Assembly (NCBI RefSeq): GCF_014200375.1
Contig: NZ_JACHBP010000001.1
Coordinates: 2,170,001-2,234,000 of the forward strand
Direction of reading: 5' to 3'
Source of the DNA: Terrimesophilobacter mesophilus
GTDB taxonomy: Bacteria > Actinomycetota > Actinomycetes > Actinomycetales > Microbacteriaceae
Length of the DNA stretch: 64,000 nt
Shown here: positions 25,004 to 32,769 of the stretch, piece by piece
Layout: each line of letters starts with the position of its first letter
Numbering within the stretch: position 1 is the stretch's first letter
The notes under the pieces: generated by a model
Told to the model about the DNA's origin: nothing
Seen by the model: only the letters and a program-made list of their open reading frames with translations
Databases searched by the model: none
Program-made: the position numbers and the translations under genes

Positions 25004-25088
25004 TGGTGCGGAAGGCGGGACTTGAACCCGCACGCTCGAAAGCACAGGAACCTAAATCCTGCGTGTCTGCCAATTCCACCACTCCCGC
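25004..25088 (-). tRNA. tRNA-Leu (anticodon UAG)
   Basis: On the minus strand, 85 bases with an encoded CCA (complement of 25004-25006). The acceptor pairs GCGGGAG with CTTCCGC, allowing one G-U pair. The anticodon arm CAGGA-TTTAGGT-TCCTG gives UAG, reading CUN leucine codons. A long variable arm (CTTTCGAG region) and the T loop GGTTCAAGTCC are typical for leucine. Confidence 0.95.
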
Positions 25089-25151
25089 GAGCGACACCCA
25101 GTGTACTTTGAGCCGACGTTCTGTGGATAACTTCGGCGCACGGTCTCGCCA

Positions 25152-26402
25152 GTGCATCATGATGCGTTCGTGAACGCCGAAATCTCGCTCATCGCGGACC
25201 GGGTGCGCGAGCGCGTCCGGCGGGATGGAGTGGATCTCGGTCGCGACCTCGGACTCGCCGAGACGTATGTCCGCGAAGAGATCACACGTTACAGCGAACG
25301 CGCGCTCGGTGGTTCGATGCCACTCATCCGGGACGAGGTCCAGGCCGCGAAGGATGTCGTTGCATCGATCACCGGATTCGGGGCATTGCAATCGTTCTTC
25401 GACGACGACGCGATCGAGGAGATCTGGATCAACGGTCCGGATCGTGTCTTCGTCGCACGCGACGGGGTGCCGGAGCTCACGTCGGTGACACTGGCACCCA
25501 GCGATGTGCGCGACCTCGTGGAACGGATGCTGCAGTCCACCGGTCGCCGGGTCGACCTGTCGAGCCCGTTCGTCGACGCTTCACTGCCGGATGGCTCACG
25601 GCTGCACGTCGTCATTCCGGATGTCACCCAGAAGCACTGGGCGGTCAACGTCCGCAAGTTCGCCCGTCGTATCAAGGAGCTCTCGCAGCTCGTGGACCTC
25701 GACTCGCTCAGTCGGCCGGCATCCGAATTCCTCAGGATGTGCGTGCTCGCGGGGCAGAACATCCTGGTGTCCGGTGCGACGCAGAGCGGCAAGACGACAC
25801 TCATGGGAGCGCTGCTGAGCGCCGCGCGCCCCGGGGAGCGCATCGTCACCGTCGAGGAGACCTTCGAGTTGAGTTTCACCGCACGGGACTCCGTGAGGAT
25901 GCAGTGCCGCCAGCCGAGCCTCGAAGGCACCGGTGAGATCTCCCTGCGGCGCCTCATCAAGGAGGCGCTCAGAATGCGCCCGGACTGCATCGTCGTCGGG
26001 GAGGTGCGCGAGGCGGAATCCCTCGACCTGCTCATCGCCCTCAACAGCGGATTGCCCGGCATGTGCAGCATCCACGCCAACGGTGCGAGGGATGCGCTCG
26101 TGAAGCTCTCGACCCTCCCGCTGCTCGCCGGTCGCAACATCGACTCGGCGTTCGTCGTCCCGACGGTCGCCTCCAGCATCGACATCGTCGTGCACTGCGA
26201 GCTCGACCGCCGCGGTCGGCGGCGAATCGCGGAGGTGATCGCGCCGACCGGAAGGGTCATCGACGCGTCGATCGAGGCGGAGACGATATTCGAGCTGCGG
26301 GGTGGGTCCCTGGACCCGACGGGGATCCATCCCGCGAGGTCGTCCAAGTTCCGCGCCGCGGGGTACGACCCGGCGGCCATCCTCGGGGTCGCGGCATCGT
26401 GA
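25152..26402 (+). CDS. tadA: Tad pilus assembly ATPase (TadA/CpaF)
   Basis: A 416-residue secretion ATPase of the type II/IV superfamily that drives Flp/Tad pilus extension. It has an N-terminal helical domain (1-75), Walker A SGATQSGKTT (Lys214), the Asp box and VEETFEL, a Walker B region with DCIVVGEVREAE, and the His box SIHANG. The GTG at 25152 is used, though an in-frame GTG at 25170 cannot be excluded; neither has a clear ribosome site. It overlaps tadB by 4 bases. No tadZ/CpaE gene lies upstream; tRNA-Leu is there instead. Confidence 0.92.
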   Translation: MHHDAFVNAEISLIADRVRERVRRDGVDLGRDLGLAETYVREEITRYSERALGGSMPLIRDEVQAAKDVVASITGFGALQSFFDDDAIEEIWINGPDRVFVARDGVPELTSVTLAPSDVRDLVERMLQSTGRRVDLSSPFVDASLPDGSRLHVVIPDVTQKHWAVNVRKFARRIKELSQLVDLDSLSRPASEFLRMCVLAGQNILVSGATQSGKTTLMGALLSAARPGERIVTVEETFELSFTARDSVRMQCRQPSLEGTGEISLRRLIKEALRMRPDCIVVGEVREAESLDLLIALNSGLPGMCSIHANGARDALVKLSTLPLLAGRNIDSAFVVPTVASSIDIVVHCELDRRGRRRIAEVIAPTGRVIDASIEAETIFELRGGSLDPTGIHPARSSKFRAAGYDPAAILGVAAS

Positions 26403-27259
26403 TCGTCTTTCTCGGTTTCGTGCTGGGGCTCGGGCTGCTTCTTACGGTGTCGCCCTTCCTGTGGCCCGCCGCTTCCCGGTCACGGTCGACCGCGTCGCCG
26501 TTCCGACGGCTGCGCGAACAGCTGGGTCACGCCGGGCTCCGCTCGGTCCCGTTACCGGTGTTCGTCGCCGTGTCGATCATCATCGGGTGTGCGGTCGGCG
26601 CACTGGCGTTCGTCGCGGTTCCGGTCCTCCCGCTCGCTGCTGCGGCCGGCGCAGGGGCATCCATCTTCCCGACCGCGCTCACCGGATGGCGGGCGAGGAG
26701 CCGGCGAAGGACGAACCGCGCCGGCTGGCCGGATGTCGTGGACCACATCGTGTCGGCGACCCGCTCCGGAATCTCGCTCCCGGATGGCGTTGCGGCGCTG
26801 GCGCATACCGGTCCCCTGTCCACGAGGGATGCGTTCGCGATGTTCGAGTCGGATTACGCGGCATCCGGTAATTTCGCTCGCAGCCTCGACCTTCTCAAGG
26901 ATGAGCTCGCCGATCCGATCGCCGATCGGATCCTGGAGACGCTGCGGATGTCCAGGGAGGTCGGTGGAAGCGAACTCCCGTCCGTGCTGCGTGCGCTCGC
27001 CGCGCACCTGCGAGTCGAGGGGGCCATCCGCGGGGAGGTCGAAGCGCGGCAGTCCTGGGTGATGAACGCCGCGCGACTGGGCGCTGTCGCACCGTGGGTG
27101 GTCCTCGGACTCCTGTCCACGCGTCCAGAGGCCGCTGAGGCATACAACTCGCCCGCAGGGGTGGTCGTCATTCTCGGCGGACTCCTCGCCACCGTCGTGG
27201 CGTACCGGGCCATGATCGCGCTCGCACGCCTTCCGGAGGAACAACGGTGGTTCCGATGA
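26399..27259 (+). CDS. tadB: Tad pilus membrane platform protein (TadB-like)
   Basis: A 286-residue type II secretion F-domain protein forming half of the Tad inner-membrane platform. One or two N-terminal helices (2-20 and about 45-90) precede the cytoplasmic GSPF domain with WPDVVDHIVSATRSGISLPDGV and the RMSREVGGSELPSVLRAL block, then two C-terminal helices. The GTG at 26399 overlaps the tadA stop (GTGA), which fixes the start. It is followed with overlap by tadC. Confidence 0.88.
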   Translation: MIVFLGFVLGLGLLLTVSPFLWPAASRSRSTASPFRRLREQLGHAGLRSVPLPVFVAVSIIIGCAVGALAFVAVPVLPLAAAAGAGASIFPTALTGWRARSRRRTNRAGWPDVVDHIVSATRSGISLPDGVAALAHTGPLSTRDAFAMFESDYAASGNFARSLDLLKDELADPIADRILETLRMSREVGGSELPSVLRALAAHLRVEGAIRGEVEARQSWVMNAARLGAVAPWVVLGLLSTRPEAAEAYNSPAGVVVILGGLLATVVAYRAMIALARLPEEQRWFR

Positions 27260-28191
27260 CCGTGCTCGCCCTGTCAATCGTCTGTGGACTTGGGCTGGGG
27301 CTCGGGCTCTGGACGCTCGCGAGCCTCGCTCCCCGCTTATCGCGGCCAAAACTCGTGCATCGCGTCGCGCCGTACCTGGTGGACGTTTCGGAGGGTGCAC
27401 GAACGTTCCTGCGCCGACGCGACTCCAATCCGATTCCGGTGTTCGGAACCCTCTTGGGCCCGCTGCTGGGTCGCCTCCGCGGCATGGTGACGGCTGTCCT
27501 CGGTGGAAGTGCGCTCCTGGAGCGGCGGCTGCGGCAGTCCGGGTCATCGCTCACGGTGGATGCGTTCCGCTCTCAGCAACTCGTCTGGGCGATCGTGGGA
27601 ACCGTTCTCGGGATCGTCGCGTCGCTCGTCTTCTCGCGGACCTCCGCGCTTCCGATCCTCGGCCAGGTGCTGCTCGTCGTCGTCGGAGCCGCTGCGGGAT
27701 TCCTCGGTCGGGAGCAGCACCTCCAGCGGTCGGCACGAAAGCGGCTGTCGCGGATGTCCGCGGAGTTGCCCGTGGTTCTCGAGTTCCTCACGCTCAGCCT
27801 GTCTGCCGGAGAGGGCGTCCTGGACTCGTTCCGCCGGATCTCGGCCGTGAGCACCGGCGAACTGGCCGGCGAAATCGGGGGAGTCGTCGCGGCGGCGAAC
27901 AGCGGTTCTGCGCTGGCCGACAGCCTGCACAGGCTCGGGGACGACATCCGGATGCCGGCTCTCACAAGGTGCATCGACCAGATCGTCGGTGCACTGGAAC
28001 GCGGTACGCCGCTCACCGGGGTCCTTCGCGCGCAGGCGCAGGATGCGAGGGAGCAGTCGAAGCGCGACCTGCTGGAACTCGCCGGCAAGAAGGAGGTCGC
28101 GATGATGATCCCTCTCGTGTTCCTGATTCTGCCCGTGACGATTCTGTTCGCGGTGTTCCCGGGGATCTTCGTGCTTCAGGTGGGGTTCTAA
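27247..28191 (+). CDS. tadC: Tad pilus membrane platform protein (TadC-like)
   Basis: A 314-residue GSPF-domain protein, partner of TadB. It has an N-terminal helix (2-25), a linker with SALLERRLRQSG, two helices (about 110-155), the domain LPVVLEFLTLSLSAGEGVLDSFRRIS, and a C-terminal helix after KKEVAMMIPLVFLILPVTILF. GTG at 27247 is preceded by GGAGGA at 6-base spacing; the ATG at 27256 also overlaps the tadB stop and is an alternative. In a continuous tad operon pilin and TadE genes would follow, but here three unrelated genes intervene. Confidence 0.88.
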   Translation: MVPMTVLALSIVCGLGLGLGLWTLASLAPRLSRPKLVHRVAPYLVDVSEGARTFLRRRDSNPIPVFGTLLGPLLGRLRGMVTAVLGGSALLERRLRQSGSSLTVDAFRSQQLVWAIVGTVLGIVASLVFSRTSALPILGQVLLVVVGAAAGFLGREQHLQRSARKRLSRMSAELPVVLEFLTLSLSAGEGVLDSFRRISAVSTGELAGEIGGVVAAANSGSALADSLHRLGDDIRMPALTRCIDQIVGALERGTPLTGVLRAQAQDAREQSKRDLLELAGKKEVAMMIPLVFLILPVTILFAVFPGIFVLQVGF

Positions 28192-28194
28192 ATG

Positions 28195-28213
28195 CATAGC
28201 TAGAAGATCTATG
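28195..28213. promoter_or_regulatory. Possible PadR operator
   Basis: CATAG and CTATG arms are separated by nine bases, with a further short symmetry (TAGAAGATCTA) inside, immediately downstream of tadC and 43 bases before the padR ATG. PadR regulators commonly repress their own genes from such sites. This is position-based and weakly supported. Confidence 0.3.
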
Positions 28214-28255
28214 TACCTTGCAGCGTCAGGTATAAAGTGGTTCGTGGGAGCCGCC

Positions 28256-28603
28256 ATGAACATCGACAAAGACCTCGTCGCCGCGATGGCGACCCCGCTC
28301 GTCCTCGCCATCCTCGCCGAGGGAGAGAGCTACGGATACGCCATCCTGAAGCGCGTGCGCGAGCTCTCCGGCGGCGACATCGAGTGGGCGGACGGCATGC
28401 TCTACCCGCTGCTTCACCGCCTGGAGCGTCTCGGTTGGGTCAGCGCGGAGTGGGGGAGTTCCCCCCAGGGCAGGCGCCGACGGATCTACCGGATCACCGA
28501 TGCCGGCGTCCAGCAGCTGGCCGACCAGCGGCGACAATGGGTCGCAGCGAATCGGACCCTCGGCGGACTCTGGGGCCCCGCGCTTCCGACGCAGGGGGTC
28601 TGA
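28256..28603 (+). CDS. PadR family transcriptional regulator
   Basis: A 115-residue winged-helix repressor: TPLVLAILAEGESYGYAILKRV (helices 1-2), the DNA-binding GDIEWADGMLYPLLHRLERLGWV and the wing SPQGRRRRIYRITDAG. It is short, as for PadR subfamily 2. The ATG at 28256 has GGGAG upstream; the longer open frame from 28211 is not used. It is 2 bases upstream of a prefix-domain membrane protein, the usual partner of such regulators, which it probably controls. Confidence 0.9.
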   Translation: MNIDKDLVAAMATPLVLAILAEGESYGYAILKRVRELSGGDIEWADGMLYPLLHRLERLGWVSAEWGSSPQGRRRRIYRITDAGVQQLADQRRQWVAANRTLGGLWGPALPTQGV

Positions 28604-28605
28604 TC

Positions 28606-29988
28606 GTGGATTCGCCGGAGAAGCCCTGCGCAGACGACGTGAGCGCAGAGACCCGAAGCGCAGAGACCCGAATCGCCGAGTGGCGAGCGGCCGTCCTGCA
28701 CGGTCCGGCAGTCGTCGATGGAGATGCCGACGAGCTTGAGGGCCACCTTCGCGAGCAGATCGCTGACCTTCAGTCCGCGGGCCTGAGCGGCGAAGAAGCC
28801 TTCCTCATCGCCGTGCGGCGCCTCGGTCAGGTCAACGCGCTGACAGCGGAGTTCGCGCGAGAACACGGCGATCGGCTGTGGAAGCAACTCGCGATGCCCG
28901 TCCGCGAGAAAGGCGAACGGACCGGACTGCTCGTCATGCTGGCCTTCGCGGTGCTGGCCGGAGCACTCAGTCTCGCCGCGCACCTCATCGCCGAGGCGAC
29001 CGACGGAGTCTTCTCCTGGTATCTCCGCGATGCAAGTCTGTTCATCCTGCCGGTGCTCGCCGCCTATTTTGCCTTCGCGCGGCGGATGCCATGGCGCAGA
29101 GTCGTCCCGCTCGGGGTCGTTGCGGCGCTCGTGGCCGTCGTGGTGAACCTCTACCCGTTCGCACCCTCCGGGGCAACCTCGAGCCTGGTCGCGCTCCATC
29201 TGCCCGTCGTGCTCTGGTTCATCGTGGGATGCGCCTATGTGAGCGGTCAGTTCCGATCGTCTGCACGCAGGATGGACTTCCTTCGGTTCAGCGGTGAGTG
29301 GGCGATCTACTACACGCTCATCGCGCTGGGCGGGGCGGTCCTCCTGGGGCTCACGACACTCATTCTGAGTCCTATCCTTCCCGAGGTGACCGATGTCGTC
29401 ATGACCAGGATCCTCCCGGTCGGCGTTGCCGGGGCGGTCATCGTCGCCGCGTGGCTCGTCGAGGCGAAGAGTGGCATCATCGAGAACCTCGCACCGGTGC
29501 TCACGGCGATCTTCACTCCGCTGTTCGCCATCATGATCGTCATCGTGGTGGCCGTCTACACGATCTCGGGTGCCTGGCTGAACTTCGATCGGGACCTTCT
29601 GTTTGGATTCGACGCACTCCTCCTGGTCGTCGTCGCACTCGTCGTGTATGGCATCTCCGCCCGCACTGCCGGTGCTCGGCCGGGAGCGATGGATGCCGTA
29701 CGCCTGTGTGCTGCGGCGGCGGCAGTCATCCTGGATGCCCTCGTCGTGTACTCCATGTTCGCGCGCGTGGGCGACCTGGGATTGACGGCCAACCGGGTGG
29801 CGGCGCTCGGCCTCAACCTCATCCTGCTCGTAAACCTCGTCGGGACGGCCTGGTTGCTGGTTCGCCAGGTGTCGTCACGCTCGCCTGTCACGCGTCTGGA
29901 ACGGTGGCAGACCGGGTACCTCCCGGTGGTTGCCATCTGGGTCACGCTCGTTGTGCTCGTATTGCCGCCGATCTTCGGATTCGCCTGA
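28606..29988 (+). CDS. Permease-prefix-domain membrane protein (PadR-associated)
   Basis: A 460-residue membrane protein. The first 100 residues form a soluble helical prefix domain (WRAAVLHGPAVVDGDADELEGHLREQI, then EEAFLIAVRRLGQVNALTAEFARE), the HAAS/permease-prefix type typically encoded next to PadR regulators. About ten hydrophobic helices follow. GTG at 28606, 2 bases after padR. No transport motif is recognisable. By context it is the main target of the PadR regulator; members of this arrangement are often linked to envelope stress, but that is inference. Confidence 0.75.
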   Translation: MDSPEKPCADDVSAETRSAETRIAEWRAAVLHGPAVVDGDADELEGHLREQIADLQSAGLSGEEAFLIAVRRLGQVNALTAEFAREHGDRLWKQLAMPVREKGERTGLLVMLAFAVLAGALSLAAHLIAEATDGVFSWYLRDASLFILPVLAAYFAFARRMPWRRVVPLGVVAALVAVVVNLYPFAPSGATSSLVALHLPVVLWFIVGCAYVSGQFRSSARRMDFLRFSGEWAIYYTLIALGGAVLLGLTTLILSPILPEVTDVVMTRILPVGVAGAVIVAAWLVEAKSGIIENLAPVLTAIFTPLFAIMIVIVVAVYTISGAWLNFDRDLLFGFDALLLVVVALVVYGISARTAGARPGAMDAVRLCAAAAAVILDALVVYSMFARVGDLGLTANRVAALGLNLILLVNLVGTAWLLVRQVSSRSPVTRLERWQTGYLPVVAIWVTLVVLVLPPIFGFA

Positions 29989-30100
29989 GTCGGGAGGCGC
30001 TCCGAGCCAGGGTTCTCATCAGAATTGAATGCTGGTGCGGGAGCGCGCTGGATGGGAGAATTTCTGCAGATTACGTGCCGCTTCGTTCTGAGGAGAAATC

Positions 30101-31198
30101 GTGGGCAGTCGCACGCACATTCGCCCCCGTGTCACCCTCGCCGTACTCGCCCTCGCAGCGCCGCTCCTCGCCCTCGCGGTCGCGAGTCCGGCAACGGCAG
30201 CCCCCGCGAACGTCTCGGTGCCCGGCGATTTCAATTCCGAGATCGGATGCGGCTCGGACTGGGACCCGAGTTGCGCTCAGGCACAGTTGACCGGTACCTC
30301 CGCTGACGAATTGTGGACCATGACAGTGTCTATACCAGCGGGCACCTGGAGTTACAACATCTACTACGACAGCACTTACGGCCCAACCGCAGGTCAGCGC
30401 ACTTTCACCCTTGCGGCGACCACGGCCGTGACGTTCTACTACAACGCATTTTTCGACCGGTTCGGCAGTTCGGCGGAGGACGTCATCGTGACAGCCTTCG
30501 GCGACTTCCAAAGTGAAATCGGCTGCACCAGCGATTGGGACTCCAGCTGCGCGCGATCTGCCCTTTTCCTCGACTCGACTGGGGCATATTCACTCGTTGA
30601 GTCCTCACTCCCGGCGGGCTCCTATCAAACGAAGGTCTGGCATGACTTTGGTGCAGGCGCTGTCTATGGCGATGGCGGCGACAGCCCGGGAAGCAACATC
30701 TTCTTCAGTGTGTTGGCGGATCAGACAGTCATCTTCAAGTATGACCTCCCCACTCATGTTCTGACCGTAACTGCGGAGTCGCCGGAGATCGTTTTTGCAT
30801 CGCCGACAGTTGCGGCGGGCGGCACCTTGACGGCCACCGTAAGTGGTTTCGTCCCGGGAGAGATAGTGGAGGCGAATCTTGACGGAACTCCGATCTTTAC
30901 CGGCGCCGTCGACGAGTTTGGTCACGCCTCGTTCTCGGCGACAATCGCTCCGGGATCGCCCGCGGGCGCTGCTACCGTAACCGCGACGGGTGCGATGAGC
31001 GATCGAGTCGCGACCCAGGGACTGATGATAACGGCCGTCGCAGCGCTTGCCGAAACGGGGGTGGATTTTGTGCCCCTGGGTTTGCCTGGCGCACTTTTGC
31101 TTGCCGCCGGCGCAGTCGCAATGTTCGCACGGCGACGTTACGCACGGACCGGGTCGGGACGGTCGCTGAACAATGTCCCCGCGAACGGAGCCAAATGA
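30101..31198 (+). CDS. Wall-anchored protein with two pullulanase-X25-like modules
   Basis: A 365-residue exported protein with a signal peptide (about 1-34). Two tandem modules follow, each opening with GDFxSEIGCxSDWDxSC (about 42-58 and 132-148), the signature of the X25 beta-sandwich domain known from pullulanases. Residues 225-310 look Ig-like (SPTVAAGGTLTATVSGFVPGE). The C terminus is a sorting signal: LAETG at 316-320, a hydrophobic helix and RRRYAR, of the kind used by class E sortases. No enzyme domain is present, so it is probably a carbohydrate-binding or structural surface protein. GTG start with AGGAG upstream. Confidence 0.8.
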   Translation: MGSRTHIRPRVTLAVLALAAPLLALAVASPATAAPANVSVPGDFNSEIGCGSDWDPSCAQAQLTGTSADELWTMTVSIPAGTWSYNIYYDSTYGPTAGQRTFTLAATTAVTFYYNAFFDRFGSSAEDVIVTAFGDFQSEIGCTSDWDSSCARSALFLDSTGAYSLVESSLPAGSYQTKVWHDFGAGAVYGDGGDSPGSNIFFSVLADQTVIFKYDLPTHVLTVTAESPEIVFASPTVAAGGTLTATVSGFVPGEIVEANLDGTPIFTGAVDEFGHASFSATIAPGSPAGAATVTATGAMSDRVATQGLMITAVAALAETGVDFVPLGLPGALLLAAGAVAMFARRRYARTGSGRSLNNVPANGAK

Positions 31199-31290
31199 CC
31201 ACTTGACAGGATCAAGGCCGCGATGTGACCGCGCCCGCGGCGGTTCCGACGGGCTGTGGAGAACTTCCGACGCTCGGTTGCCTCTTCCTT

Positions 31291-31296
31291 GATACT
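31291..31296 (+). promoter_or_regulatory. Leaderless -10 box for the pilin/TadE-like operon
   Basis: GATACT in a TGATACT context, 6 bases before the ATG at 31303. It would give the second half of the tad locus its own promoter. Confidence 0.4.
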
Positions 31297-31302
31297 GGCC
31301 GA

Positions 31303-31473
31303 ATGACGAGCTTTCGACTCTCGCGACACTGGGACGACGACCGCGGCGACGTGCCGGGCTGGGTGCTCATCACTCTCATGACCGCCGGGCTCGTGATCAT
31401 CATCTGGGCGGTGGCCGGTCCGGCACTGAGCGACGTGTTCCAGCAGGCGATCGATCGCGTCACCGGATTCTGA
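31303..31473 (+). CDS. Small Flp-pilin-like membrane protein of the Tad locus
   Basis: A 56-residue protein with a charged start, DDDRGDVPGWVL and one hydrophobic helix (about 22-40), ending VFQQAIDRVTGF. Size and layout fit the small Flp-type pilin or pilin-like subunits of actinobacterial Tad loci, although the classic Glu-Tyr processing pair is not evident. The ATG at 31303 follows a GATACT box. It is 2 bases upstream of the TadE-like gene and starts the operon 31303-32747. Confidence 0.7.
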   Translation: MTSFRLSRHWDDDRGDVPGWVLITLMTAGLVIIIWAVAGPALSDVFQQAIDRVTGF

Positions 31474-31475
31474 GC

Positions 31476-31895
31476 ATGATGCGTGCGGCAGGCATCCGCC
31501 GTATCGGTCGGTTCGCTCAGGACGAGTCCGGTTCCGCCGTCGCAGAGTTCGTCATGGTCGGTGCGCTGCTGACCGTGCTCACACTCTCCGTCATCCAGCT
31601 GGGCCTCGCCCTTCTCATCCGCAACACGGTGCTGGATGCGGCAGCCGAGGGCGCGCGCTTCGCTGCCCTCGCGGACAACGGCCTGGCCGATGGCATCGAG
31701 CGCACGAAGAACCTCATCACCGTAGCCCTCGGACCCGGCTACGCACGGCACGTGGCGGCGGAGTACGGAACATACCTGGGGCATCCGGCCGCCATCGTGA
31801 CCGTCGAAGCGCCGCTGCCGCTCATCGGTCTCATCGGCATCGATCGCGCGTTGGAGGTGGCGGGGCATGCTGCCGTGGAGACGCTGGAGCGCTGA
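31476..31895 (+). CDS. TadE-like pseudopilin
   Basis: A 139-residue TadE family protein. DESGSAVAEFVMVGALLTVLTL carries the prepilin-like stretch with the conserved Glu five residues past the processing region, followed by the N-terminal helix and QLGLALLIRNTVLDAAAEGARFAA, the family core. It overlaps the next pseudopilin gene by 29 bases in another frame. TadE proteins are minor pilins needed for Tad pilus biogenesis. Confidence 0.85.
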   Translation: MMRAAGIRRIGRFAQDESGSAVAEFVMVGALLTVLTLSVIQLGLALLIRNTVLDAAAEGARFAALADNGLADGIERTKNLITVALGPGYARHVAAEYGTYLGHPAAIVTVEAPLPLIGLIGIDRALEVAGHAAVETLER

Positions 31896-32319
31896 GCGAG
31901 GCTCGGCCTCGCTCGAGTTCATCACGATCGGACTCATCCTGCTCGTGCCCCTCGCCTATCTCGTGCTCGCAATGGCGGCGATCCAGGGCGCGGCCTTCGC
32001 TGTGGAGGGCGCAGCCAGGCAGGCGGTACGGGTGTTCGTGCAGGCCGACAGCGAATCACAGGCTGCGGCGCGGGCCGAGCGCGCCATCCGGTTCGCCCTT
32101 GCCGACGCAGGGCTCTCCGACCTGGAGCCGCGGGTGAGCGTGAGCTGCTCGCCGAATCCTCACGCCTGCCTTACCCGGCTCGGAACCGTCTCGGTAGCGG
32201 TCGCTGTGACGGTTCCCCTCCCGCTCACACCGCCGGAGCTCGACCTTGCCGTTCCGGTGGGCGTTCCTCTCCAGGCCACATCGACCGAGCAGATTTCGCG
32301 GTTCTGGGGTGCGGGATGA
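31867..32319 (+). CDS. TadE/TadF-like pseudopilin
   Basis: A 150-residue minor pilin-like protein: ERGSASLEFITIGLILLVPLAYL is the conserved pseudopilin start, followed by AIQGAAFAVEGAARQAVRVF. A Cys pair (SCSPNPHAC) lies near residue 105. Start at 31867 overlaps the previous gene and its stop overlaps the following gene by 4 bases (ATGA), so the block is tightly coupled. It probably plays the TadF role. Confidence 0.82.
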   Translation: MLPWRRWSAERGSASLEFITIGLILLVPLAYLVLAMAAIQGAAFAVEGAARQAVRVFVQADSESQAAARAERAIRFALADAGLSDLEPRVSVSCSPNPHACLTRLGTVSVAVAVTVPLPLTPPELDLAVPVGVPLQATSTEQISRFWGAG

Positions 32320-32747
32320 AGCACAACGAACGGGGCTCGATCCTCCCGCTGACCATCTTCTTCGGGTTCCTCTGCACGGTCCTTATCCTTCTCGTCGTTG
32401 CGGCGACATCGCTCTATCTGGAACGCAAACGACTCTTCACGCTCGCGGACGGTGCGGCTCTCGTGGGCGCAGAGGCATTCGAACTCGACGACGTCACACT
32501 GACGCCGGACGGTCCGCGCGCCACGCTCGATTCTGCGGACGTCTCGGATGCCGCGGCGGAGTACCTCGCCCTGGCCCCCACCTCCGGCATCGAATCGCTC
32601 GTCCTGGAGCGCGCAGAATCCGTGGACGGGCGCAGCGCGACCGTCGAACTGTCCGCCTACTGGCGGCCGCCGCTCATCACGGTGCTCGTGCCGGAGGGGA
32701 TTCGCATCGAGGTCACCGCCGTGGCGCGGAGCGTCTTCTCCCGCTGA
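32316..32747 (+). CDS. TadG-like pilus-assembly protein
   Basis: A 143-residue protein with ERGSILPLTIFFGFLCTVLILLVVAAT, then YLERKRLFTLADGAALVGAEAF, the usual start of short actinobacterial TadG/pilus-assembly proteins. The rest is an extracytoplasmic domain without the von Willebrand part of long TadG proteins. Last gene in the tad block; the next genes on the other strand are CWB2 surface proteins. Confidence 0.8.
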   Translation: MKHNERGSILPLTIFFGFLCTVLILLVVAATSLYLERKRLFTLADGAALVGAEAFELDDVTLTPDGPRATLDSADVSDAAAEYLALAPTSGIESLVLERAESVDGRSATVELSAYWRPPLITVLVPEGIRIEVTAVARSVFSR

Positions 32748-32769
32748 AGGGCCAACTGCCGCGGGGAGC

